From contig USCM01000036.1 of NCBI GenBank assembly GCA_900553155.1, positions 1 through 12,225 on the forward strand: a stretch of 12,225 bases of DNA, given 5' to 3'. The notes beneath the pieces are model-generated. The model did not search any database. It worked only from the letters and a program-made list of their open reading frames with translations, and was not told the DNA's origin. A program made the position numbers and the translations under genes. Positions 7,101 through 12,225 of this stretch are shown here, one piece after another; position 1 is the first letter of the stretch; each line of letters begins with the position of its first letter. The DNA comes from an uncultured Prevotella sp. (GTDB lineage Bacteria > Bacteroidota > Bacteroidia > Bacteroidales > Bacteroidaceae).

Positions 7101-8093
7101 ACCAAGGGAATTGTGGAGATGCACCACGGCACAATAAGCGTCGACTCTGCTCCAGGCAAGGGCACAACCTTCACCGTTGTGCTGCCTATGCGTCGCGACG
7201 CATTCCTGCCGTCCGAGATTAACGACGCACCAGCAGTGAAGACAGAAACCGCAGAGCCGTCATTACTCCCGGCAACAACAGCTCAAGCCGAGACACCAAC
7301 AAACATCTCGGCAGACGAGTCGGAGGCAGAAAGCCGCCCGTCTATACTCATCGTTGAGGACAACGACGATATACGACAATTGCTCGTAACGCTGTTTAGC
7401 CCCTACTACCGCACATCTACAGCCGTTGACGGACGCGAAGCTCTCGAAATGGTGGCAGACGAAAAGCCTGACCTCGTGCTTAGCGACGTGCTTATGCCGC
7501 ACATGTCGGGCATAGACCTGTGCAGAGCCATAAAGCGCGACTTCTCTATATGCCACATCCCGGTGGTTCTGCTAACGGCACGTACTGCCGTAGAACAGAC
7601 AATAGAGGGCTTGAAGACGGGTGCCGACGACTATGTTACAAAGCCGTTCAACAGCGGTGTGCTGATATCACGATGCAACAACCTCGTCAACTCAAGACGT
7701 ATGTTGCAGCGTAAGTTCAGCAAGCATCCGCACACCGAGGCAGACGTGCTCGCCACAAACCCGTTGGACAAGGATCTGCTCGACCGTGCTATGAAGATTA
7801 TCGACAAGTACTACACCGACTCGTCGTTCAGCGTTGACACCTTTGCCAAGGAGATTGGTATGTCGCGTACAGCGTTCTTCAACAAGTGGAAGGATCTTAC
7901 CGGCGACACGCCTAAGGGCTTCATCCTTAATATGCGCTTGCGCAAGGCTGCCGACATGCTGCGCAACCGACGCGAAATGAGCATATCAGAGGTTAGCTAT
8001 GCCAATGGTTTCTCGTCGCCACGCTACTTCTGCAAGTGCTTTAAAGATGCCTACAAAATACAGCCGTCGGCATTTAGAAACGGCGAAGAATAA
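4119..8093 (+). CDS. Hybrid two-component system regulator (HTCS): periplasmic two-propeller sensor, histidine kinase, receiver and AraC-type DNA-binding domain
   Basis: This is a complete 1324-residue one-protein two-component system. Residues 1-20 are a signal peptide ending in AKAQ. About 25-635 hold repeated beta-propeller blades (Reg_prop pattern, D-x-x-x-x-LWIGT); I see 10-11, including those at 50, 171, 208, 251, 297, 345, 387, 478 and 526. About 680-748 is a Y_Y_Y beta-sandwich. The membrane helix is about 752-774. The HisKA domain has phospho-acceptor His812 (SHEIRTP). The ATPase has N-box Asn924/Asn928, DTGSG (957-961) and GTGIG (987-991). After an Ala/Pro/Glu/Thr-rich linker (about 1027-1073), a receiver has acidic Asp1081/1083/1084, phospho-acceptor Asp1123, Thr1153 and Lys1175. 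The AraC-type helix-turn-helix domain is about 1235-1322. All key residues are present. Known relatives bind oligosaccharides in the periplasm and activate polysaccharide utilisation loci. No SusC/SusD is visible here; a GH20 gene lies 1.8 kb downstream. It probably shares a transcript with trmN6. Confidence 0.96.
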   Translation: MIRKAITLICLLVSLCAKAQNTYFNHLTPADGLSQISVNSIYADSDGVLWIATRVGLDSYNGNSIHVYSYQPGNPRSLFCNNIRHITGDGKRMLYLVCSEGVVQFDIRTQVFTTLHHGSNEAICYKDVLYMSTHNVVQRFDTNCKKSTVLTRLPKGEVIESMTCDSRNRLWIGTYSGGLYCYDRGKLSHIIKDAHITTIYEDSKHNIWVGSWNRGFWTIAPNGKIVNTINDKWLVSNFVRTFCEDNRGNVWIGTYHGLMSYNPSTGAHRLFTADGMSGSLTNSSIWSIIKDRQGTLWIGTYFGGVNYFNPENEIYTRYRAIAGSNAGLSFPVVGSMTEDNRGRLWICTEGGGMNVLDRRTNKIERISSINIANLKAVHFDNKRNTMWVGTHLGGLYRLDLSTGKTYIYKHQRGNNRTLPSDVVRSITAYGDKLVIGTQGGVAILDPTTTNQNSFTPLLVGKLSVPVPSVCVDKKQQLWIATEGDGVFCVNPKNGKTKQYLHRHNTTTSIVSNYINNISADRNGRLWFAMANNSICTYNENDDTFSSYGGAEGLSGDAVYATAPSSLNNRDILLITNRGFSVFDTNAKHFRNYDRTSGIPLESINENALYVATNGDIYLGGIDGMAKFNERDLYKRPQPYHIGFGELYVNGEEIKPGDNSGILDEALRFTKEIVLSHDDKMFSVEPFTTNFIRTYDMPLQYRMKGVADQWIPTRTKVISFNGLSAGTYTLELRCPGSDIEPVSLRIKILPPWYMSWWAYIIYIAIIGGAGWWLIREYRDRIRLGESLKFEQQHVKDIEEQNQSKLRFFTNVSHEIRTPLTVIIGLSESLLKSSAFANDVHNKILGIYRNSAQLRNLISELLDFRKQEQGHTRIYVHHDDLALFLRETVMLFKEYATSNDIALELNVPTSMPMWFDRKQMMKVANNLISNALKHTPQGGTVSVEAQANADGMAVLKVSDTGSGIAPDDLKNIFVRFYQSRKIESFSDIGTGIGLDLTKGIVEMHHGTISVDSAPGKGTTFTVVLPMRRDAFLPSEINDAPAVKTETAEPSLLPATTAQAETPTNISADESEAESRPSILIVEDNDDIRQLLVTLFSPYYRTSTAVDGREALEMVADEKPDLVLSDVLMPHMSGIDLCRAIKRDFSICHIPVVLLTARTAVEQTIEGLKTGADDYVTKPFNSGVLISRCNNLVNSRRMLQRKFSKHPHTEADVLATNPLDKDLLDRAMKIIDKYYTDSSFSVDTFAKEIGMSRTAFFNKWKDLTGDTPKGFILNMRLRKAADMLRNRREMSISEVSYANGFSSPRYFCKCFKDAYKIQPSAFRNGEE

Positions 8094-8128
8094 GCGAGTT
8101 GTTGCTCGCCGAACAAACAACGTTTAAG

Positions 8129-8164
8129 AAAAAAAGGAGGTACGGCATCCGAACCGTACCTCCT
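8129..8164 (-). terminator. Intrinsic terminator of the AAA-ATPase gene
   Basis: An 11-bp perfect stem (8135-8145 with 8154-8164; AGGAGGTACGG and its complement) encloses an 8-base loop. On the minus strand it runs straight into seven T (complement of 8129-8135). It lies 15 bases after the stop of the minus-strand gene. On the plus strand no T run follows, so the convergent HTCS gene is served at best weakly. Confidence 0.88.
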
Positions 8165-8178
8165 AATATAACTTCATT

Positions 8179-9738
8179 TTACTTTATAATCCAATCCGTA
8201 ATAGTGCGTTCCTCGCTACTATAGTTTACCCCAACCTTAACAAGGCGCTTGCCGTCTGCAATATACGGAACAAGATAACCCTTATCGTCAATCTGCTTAA
8301 GGGCTGCATCTGCCGAACCATCAAACTTAAGCTCCATAACATACACAACATCAGGGAGTGTTATCACGATGTCGGCACGGCCATGTGCGCTCTGCTCCTC
8401 CACCTTTACATAAGCTCCGACAAGCGAGAACAGCAGGTAGAAGATTGTCTGCACATCGCGCTCCGTCTTGTTGGACAAGCGATAACTCAAACCCGCAAGA
8501 TAAGCACGCATCTGTGTAAGGGCCTCCTCCATATCATCGGCAAGAAGAGCCTTGACAAACTTTACAACAAAACTACTGTTCGAACCTGATGCCGGTATGA
8601 GATAGTTGGTTGCAAACGAACGCACCATACCCATTTCAACCTCCTCATTAGGATAAGCAAGAGTGTAGACACCGAACATTGGGTCGTAATGCTTAATGGT
8701 GAGGTAGCCACTCTGATAGAGCAAGGGCAAGGCTGTTGTCATATTCTCGGGAGATATATCAAACTCCTCCACACTTGCGTCACGCCCTGACACATCACGC
8801 AGACTGACATTATACTTCTGAAGAAGTTTAATGATATATGTAGGTGTTCCCGACTCAAACCAATAGTTGCTAATATCACCAGAAGCAAAAGCCTTTATTA
8901 AACTAAATGGATTGTACACATCCTCTGAATGTTTACTGAAATGATATCCGTCATATTTCTTCTTCAACAGAGCAAAGGTATCATCTACACTTATATGCAG
9001 ATGTTCGGCAAGCCTCTCTACATCTTGAAGCATTTGTGTATGCAATTCGTCACTGCTTATACCGCAAATAGCCGAATATTGGTCGTACATCGATATGTTG
9101 TACAGATTGTTCAGTTCGCTAAAGATGCTTAGCTGTGAAAACTTGGTGATGCCTGTAAGGAACACAAACTCAAAATACGGGTCGAGCGACTTTATAGGCG
9201 AATAGAAGTTCTGCATTATTCGGCGCAATGCAGCAAGGTTCTGTTCCTCGTGCACAACGTCAAGAAGCGGAGCGTCATACTCGTCTATAATAAGCACAAC
9301 CTTTTGATGTGTATGCTCATAGGCAGCCTTTACGATGTTGGCAAATCGAATGTTTGGCTTTTTGTCTGTCTCTTCTTCTATACCATAAAGTTTTTCGTAT
9401 GGCCGCAACATATAGTCCAAATATTCCTCAAGCATCGCCACATCCATGTGCTTGGCAGCACTCATGTCAAAGTGCAACACCGGATGGCACGTCCAATCAA
9501 GTTCTTTCTTACTGATAGCAAGACCCTCGAACAGCTCCTTGCGACCTTCGTAATACGAGTGAATCATTGAGGCAAAGAGCGACTTGCCGAATCGTCTTGG
9601 ACGACTCAGAAATATATATTTGTAGCCATTACCAATAAAATCGGCAAGATACTGTGTCTTGTCAACATATATATAGTTGCGCTCACGAATCTCGCTGAAA
9701 GTCTGTATTCCTACCGGATATTTTCTTATTTCTGCCAT
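8179..9738 (-). CDS. AAA-ATPase-like / PD-(D/E)XK nuclease-fold protein (PF09820 plus PF08011 type)
   Basis: The 519-residue protein opens with KYPVGIQTFSEIRERNYIYVDKTQY, the typical start of the AAA-ATPase_like family common in Bacteroidetes. A variant Walker A is at 46-54 (RPRRFGKSL), Walker B at 147-155 (VVLIIDEYD), and the conserved segment TGITKFSQLSIFSELNNL at 195-212. The C-terminal part has a PD-(D/E)XK-like core: RAD with Asp456, then MELK with Glu469 and Lys471, then a Lys/Gln helix. The family is usually multi-copy and its role is not settled; nuclease or defence activity is speculation. The start is firm: AAGGAGG (9748-9754) lies 9 bases before the ATG, a strong Shine-Dalgarno that is unusual for this phylum. 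The gene is more A/T-rich than its neighbours (a sample, 9301-9360, has 25 G/C of 60; a sample of HTCS, 5761-5820, has 39 of 60). This fits an accessory insertion between the HTCS and GH20 genes. Confidence 0.88.
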   Translation of the reverse strand: MAEIRKYPVGIQTFSEIRERNYIYVDKTQYLADFIGNGYKYIFLSRPRRFGKSLFASMIHSYYEGRKELFEGLAISKKELDWTCHPVLHFDMSAAKHMDVAMLEEYLDYMLRPYEKLYGIEEETDKKPNIRFANIVKAAYEHTHQKVVLIIDEYDAPLLDVVHEEQNLAALRRIMQNFYSPIKSLDPYFEFVFLTGITKFSQLSIFSELNNLYNISMYDQYSAICGISSDELHTQMLQDVERLAEHLHISVDDTFALLKKKYDGYHFSKHSEDVYNPFSLIKAFASGDISNYWFESGTPTYIIKLLQKYNVSLRDVSGRDASVEEFDISPENMTTALPLLYQSGYLTIKHYDPMFGVYTLAYPNEEVEMGMVRSFATNYLIPASGSNSSFVVKFVKALLADDMEEALTQMRAYLAGLSYRLSNKTERDVQTIFYLLFSLVGAYVKVEEQSAHGRADIVITLPDVVYVMELKFDGSADAALKQIDDKGYLVPYIADGKRLVKVGVNYSSEERTITDWIIK

Positions 9739-9747
9739 AACCTTTAT

Positions 9748-9754
9748 CCTCCTT
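9748..9754 (-). promoter_or_regulatory. Strong Shine-Dalgarno of the AAA-ATPase gene
   Basis: On the minus strand AAGGAGG lies 9 bases upstream of the ATG at 9738. The other starts in this window (spt, the lipid kinase, GH20) have only A/T-rich leaders, so this site stands out and fixes the start codon. Confidence 0.75.
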
Positions 9755-9781
9755 GGTTGGGTTGTTTCTGTTTTTATGCCA

Positions 9782-9789
9782 CTAAGTTA
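9782..9789 (-). promoter_or_regulatory. Probable -7 element of the AAA-ATPase gene
   Basis: TAACTTAG on the minus strand differs from TAnnTTTG at one position and lies 43 bases from the start codon. No -33 element sits at the ideal distance; a TTTG (9805-9808) is 15 bases upstream, which is too close. It is a weaker promoter candidate than the others in the window. Confidence 0.4.
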
Positions 9790-9797
9790 CAAATAAT

Positions 9798-9813
9798 TTC
9801 GGTACAAACCGAA
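9798..9813. promoter_or_regulatory. Palindrome in the divergent AAA-ATPase/GH20 promoter region
   Basis: TTCGGT and ACCGAA form perfect 6-bp arms around a 4-base centre (ACAA). It begins 8 bases upstream of the -7 candidate of the ATPase gene, inside the space polymerase would cover, as expected for a repressor operator. It is 39 bases before the GH20 -7 box. The role is inferred from position and symmetry only. Confidence 0.4.
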
Positions 9814-9852
9814 TAAAACAAGAAGCAAGTGGATAATTCCGCCAATTTATTG

Positions 9853-9860
9853 TAACTTTG
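9853..9860 (+). promoter_or_regulatory. -7 element of the GH20 gene
   Basis: TAACTTTG is an exact TAnnTTTG match, 30 bases before the ATG at 9891. No clear -33 TTG is seen at 19-22 bases upstream, which would fit a promoter that needs an activator. Confidence 0.6.
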
Positions 9861-9890
9861 TAGCGAATTTAATCCTAAAACAAACCTATT

Positions 9891-11507
9891 ATGTTTAAAC
9901 AATTCATTACAACAATTTTCGTTTCATTGTTCTGCCTTTGTCTTTCAGCAAAGACCGCAGCCACAGCCAGCTGGCAAATCATTCCGTTGCCAAAGCAGGT
10001 GACAACAACCGGTGGACAGCCGTTTATGCTTAGTGGCAAGACCACCATCTACTATGCCGACGGCGATGCCAAGCAGAAGCGCAACGCCGAATTTCTTGCC
10101 TCATACATCAAGGAGATAACCGGCATCAACGTTGCCACAACAACCCGTAAGGCCAACAACCAGATTCAGCTCGGCATTGCCAACGTTGCCGGCGGCAACG
10201 AGGCTTATCGCCTCGACGTGTCGAAGAAGGCAGTTGTGCTTGAAGGCACAACACACGCAGGCGTGTTCTATGGCTTGCAAACCATCATGAAGGCTCTGCC
10301 TATCGTTAAGGACGCCAAGCAGGTAGCGCTGCCGGCAGCCAACATCAGCGACGCTCCGCGCTTTGCCTACCGTGCGTTTATGATCGACTGCGGTCGCCAC
10401 TTCTTCAGCGTCGACTACCTCAAGAAGCTTATCGACGTGTTCGCCATGCACAACATCAACTACTTCCACTGGCACCTCACCGAGGACCAAGGCTGGCGCA
10501 TAGAGATAAAGAAGTATCCTAAGCTTACAGAGATTGGCTCTAAGCGCTCTGGCACCATCACCGCCCCCAACTCGGGCAAGTACGACAACGTGCCTGTTTC
10601 TGGCTACTACACACAGGACGACGCACGCGAGATTGTACGCTACGCTGCCGAACGCTACATCACCGTTATCCCCGAGATTGATATGCCGGGCCATATGCAG
10701 GCTGCCCTTGCATCCTACAACGACCTTGGCTGCACCGGCGGTCCGTACGAGGTATGCCAGCACTTTGGCGTTATAAAGGAGGTTATGTGTGCCGGCAAGG
10801 CCCAGACATTGCAGTTTGCCAAGGACGTTGTCAACGAGATTATGGACATCTTCCCTTCTCACTACATCCACATCGGTGGCGACGAGTGTCCAAAGAACCG
10901 TTGGAAGGAGTGTGCCAACTGCCAGGCCAAGATTGCCGAGTTGGGACTGAAGGACATCGAGGGCCACTCTAAGGAAGACCAGTTGCAGACATGGTTCATG
11001 GACGAGGTGGCAAAGGACATACGTGCACGCGGCCGAAAGATGATTGGTTGGGACGAGATTCTCGACGGCACACCGTCTAAGGACATTACCGTTATCGGTT
11101 GGACAAGCCCCAAGGCCACTGTACGTGCTGCCAAGGCTGGACACCCAACAGTTATCGCTCCTATACAGAACTTCTACTTCAGCAACGTTCGCCTTAACAA
11201 GATTACCGGCATCCCAAGCATTGAGCGTGTGTACAACCTCGACCCATACCAGGACGGACTGACTGCCGACGAGCAGAAGAACATCATCGGAGCAGAGGGT
11301 TGTATATGGACCGAATGGGTTAAGGACACCAAGAAGATGGAATGGGAACTGCTGCCACGACTTGCCGCCCTGTGCGAGGTTCAGTGGACACCGAGAGAGC
11401 AGCGCAATCTCGACTCGTTCCTCCAGCGTATGCTCCACATCCACGACATCTACCGTCTAAAGGGCCTCAACTACAAGGAGGATATCGAGCAGGCTGTAAA
11501 GAAGTAG
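9891..11507 (+). CDS. Secreted beta-N-acetylhexosaminidase, glycoside hydrolase family 20
   Basis: The 538-residue enzyme begins with an export signal (MFKQFITTIFVSLFCLCLSA). There is no clean lipobox, so cleavage by signal peptidase I near residues 20-26 and a periplasmic location are likely. Residues about 27-155 are the GH20b alpha/beta domain, including the LEGTTHAGVFYGLQT segment. From about 157 the (beta/alpha)8 catalytic domain runs through FHWHLTEDQGWR (192-203), PEIDMPGHMQAAL (261-273) and the catalytic pair Asp331-Glu332 in HIGGDECPK, to CIWTEW (471-476), which supplies the active-site tryptophans. Family 20 enzymes use substrate-assisted catalysis to release terminal N-acetylglucosamine or N-acetylgalactosamine from N-/O-glycans, chitin pieces or peptidoglycan fragments. 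It has no extra C-terminal binding modules, unlike many longer Bacteroides homologues. The start has an A/T-rich leader and no Shine-Dalgarno. The HTCS upstream may control it, but the ATPase unit separates them. Confidence 0.95.
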   Translation: MFKQFITTIFVSLFCLCLSAKTAATASWQIIPLPKQVTTTGGQPFMLSGKTTIYYADGDAKQKRNAEFLASYIKEITGINVATTTRKANNQIQLGIANVAGGNEAYRLDVSKKAVVLEGTTHAGVFYGLQTIMKALPIVKDAKQVALPAANISDAPRFAYRAFMIDCGRHFFSVDYLKKLIDVFAMHNINYFHWHLTEDQGWRIEIKKYPKLTEIGSKRSGTITAPNSGKYDNVPVSGYYTQDDAREIVRYAAERYITVIPEIDMPGHMQAALASYNDLGCTGGPYEVCQHFGVIKEVMCAGKAQTLQFAKDVVNEIMDIFPSHYIHIGGDECPKNRWKECANCQAKIAELGLKDIEGHSKEDQLQTWFMDEVAKDIRARGRKMIGWDEILDGTPSKDITVIGWTSPKATVRAAKAGHPTVIAPIQNFYFSNVRLNKITGIPSIERVYNLDPYQDGLTADEQKNIIGAEGCIWTEWVKDTKKMEWELLPRLAALCEVQWTPREQRNLDSFLQRMLHIHDIYRLKGLNYKEDIEQAVKK

Positions 11508-11514
11508 AAAAATG

Positions 11515-11686
11515 TTTTTTCTGCGCAACCTATCATTCTATCACTATTTTGTTAGGTATGTGTGAGGTTAGTGATGGGTGGCACGCCATTACGTAGCCCC
11601 ACAGCAGACACTTCGCGCTGATACACAACACGTTACATCACATACACCAAACAAAATAGTGATAGAATGATAAGTTGCAGAAAAAA
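11515..11686. repeat. 172-bp long inverted-repeat element (possible miniature transposable element or structured RNA)
   Basis: The left arm 11515-11553 and right arm 11650-11686 are complementary. The inner 23 bp are perfect (11531-11553 with 11650-11672). Outside these come one mismatch, 5 bp, a 2-base bulge and 8 bp ending in T6/A6. The 96-base centre (11554-11649) can pair for some bases more next to the arms (GGT with ACC, ATGTG with CACAT), giving an even longer imperfect stem. It starts 8 bases after the GH20 stop. I see no ORF, no T run placed for a simple terminator, and no clear target-site duplication. The fold is read directly; identity as a non-autonomous mobile element or 3' RNA structure is inference. 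Confidence 0.75.
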
Positions 11687-11741
11687 AAACAAATACATAA
11701 GGGGATATATAATATGAGGTAGGCATATTGACGCACTGGCC

Positions 11742-11851
11742 AAGCCTTTGTAACAATCCAACTAAGCCTTACTTGCAACGTCATTAAGCCTTAATTGGTA
11801 ACCAATGGAGCCTTAATTGCAAGGTCATTAAGCCTCCATTGGCTACCAACC
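11742..11851. repeat. Five-unit degenerate 22-bp tandem repeat with a 44-bp super-period
   Basis: Five units begin at 11742, 11764, 11786, 11808 and 11830, each opening with AAGCCTT or a close variant (GAGCCTT, AAGCCTCC). Units 2 and 4 share TTGCAA(C/G)GTCATT. Units 3 and 5 share ATTGG-TACCAA-like cores; unit 3 has the near-palindrome ATTGGTAACCAAT. Units 2+3 and 4+5 therefore match as a 44-bp doublet with 9 differences that I count. There are no spacers, so it is not CRISPR. It abuts the stop codon of the next gene (5 bases away). The function is unknown. Confidence 0.75.
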
Positions 11852-11856
11852 TATTC

Positions 11857-12225
11857 TTAATTCTCTTTAAGCAATGTGTCGAGGAAAGAGTCGAGGTCGC
11901 TGTCAAGTCCCTCCATAAGGTCCTTGCCAATAATCACGGTGTCGTCGTCGGCAATATAAAGCTCGCCAACCGACTCCTTGTCGTCATTCTCAAGAACGAA
12001 GCTGTATGGCTTCAAGATGCCGAGATTGTCGGCAACAACGTCGAAAGCCTTAATGGTGTTGTGCAACACACGCTCCACATTGTCGTAGAAATCTTCATCG
12101 GTATTGCCTATCCACTGTTCAACGACACAACGTGTTATCTCCTTGTCGTCATCGTCGAATGCCACCATTTCGCCACTATCCTGCGACACCCTGACATGAA
12201 TGTCGGTTACTAAAGAGGTGTCTTC
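11857..12225 (-). CDS. Acidic protein of unknown function, C-terminal part (5' end outside window)
   Basis: The minus-strand frame is open to the window edge, so the GTG at 12189 is most likely an internal valine and the true start lies beyond 12225. The visible 122 residues begin EDTSLVTDIHVRVSQDSGE and end LLKEN at TAA (11857-11859). The protein is strongly acidic (FDDDDKE, GNTDEDFYDN, IADDDT, LDSDLDSFLD), with alternating hydrophobic stretches that suggest a compact alpha/beta domain. There is no signal peptide, membrane segment or motif that I recognise in this part. I assign no function. Third positions favour C and G as in neighbouring genes, and the frame lacks stops, which supports it as a real gene. 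Confidence 0.7.
   Translation of the reverse strand, partial: EDTSLVTDIHVRVSQDSGEMVAFDDDDKEITRCVVEQWIGNTDEDFYDNVERVLHNTIKAFDVVADNLGILKPYSFVLENDDKESVGELYIADDDTVIIGKDLMEGLDSDLDSFLDTLLKEN

Larger units (their letters stand above)
11508..11856. other. Non-coding convergent intergenic region
   Basis: These 349 bases lie between the ends of the plus-strand GH20 gene and the minus-strand acidic-protein gene. They hold the long inverted repeat (11515-11686), a linker (11687-11741) with one small dyad (AATATG 11711-11716, CATATT 11724-11729), and the 22-bp tandem repeats (11742-11851). I find no convincing coding frame and no classical terminator for either gene; the inverted repeat may fill that role. 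Confidence 0.7.

Noticed and set aside
8094..8109. Small hairpin GCGAG/CTCGC right after the HTCS stop
   Set aside because: Only 5 bp and not followed by a T run; not supported as a terminator.
10101..11444. 447-codon minus-strand frame opposite GH20
   Set aside because: It is a shadow of the GH20 gene produced by its biased third positions; the plus strand has complete catalytic motifs and the antisense product resembles nothing.
11515..11686. Invertible promoter (phase-variable inverton)
   Set aside because: The repeats and spacing could suit an inverton, but I find no TAnnTTTG promoter box in the 96-base centre, and both flanking genes end here instead of starting. No recombinase is nearby.
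11515..11686. Ordinary intrinsic terminator of GH20
   Set aside because: The loop is 96 bases and the base of the stem is T-run then A-run, so no U tract follows the hairpin on the plus strand. Termination by another route is still possible.
11742..11851. CRISPR array
   Set aside because: The 22-bp units are contiguous with no unique spacers between them, they are degenerate, and no cas genes are visible.

Overview
The window looks like chromosomal DNA from the order Bacteroidales, most likely a Prevotella-type genome. The evidence is a one-protein hybrid two-component regulator (HTCS), a serine palmitoyltransferase homologue of the Bacteroides type, a secreted protein ending in a Prevotella-style C-terminal tail, and TAnnTTTG (-7) promoter elements in front of several genes. 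Most starts have no Shine-Dalgarno sequence. No organism name can be fixed from the sequence alone.

Layout: (1) 1-459 is the 3' end of a large acidic, probably secreted protein. (2) 481-793 is a minus-strand tRNA unit: two identical tRNA-Pro(UGG) genes, a promoter and a strong terminator that also ends gene 1. (3) 826-4092 is a lipid and tRNA-modification block. A minus-strand serine palmitoyltransferase with its own terminator is divergent from a plus-strand diacylglycerol-kinase-family lipid kinase, which is followed by a TrmN6-type tRNA methyltransferase. (4) 4119-8093 encodes a full-length HTCS, 26 bases after trmN6. (5) 8129-9813 is a self-contained minus-strand unit (promoter, Shine-Dalgarno, gene, terminator) for an AAA-ATPase/PD-(D/E)XK protein. 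(6) 9891-11507 is a secreted GH20 beta-N-acetylhexosaminidase. (7) 11508-11856 is non-coding and holds a 172-bp long inverted repeat and a five-unit 22-bp tandem repeat. (8) 11857-12225 is the 3' part of a minus-strand acidic protein that runs off the window.

How the parts may work together (inference): the palmitoyltransferase makes 3-ketosphinganine, the first sphingolipid intermediate, and the divergent lipid kinase may act on a sphingoid or diacylglycerol lipid. The HTCS probably senses a glycan breakdown product in the periplasm. No SusC/SusD pair is visible, and the only carbohydrate-active gene nearby is the GH20 enzyme, which lies beyond the ATPase unit.

The least explained parts are the repeats in 11515-11851, the palindromes at 2125-2142 and 9798-9813, and the divergent sphingolipid-synthase/lipid-kinase pair. 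I found no CRISPR array, phage module, transposase or clear new multi-gene system.
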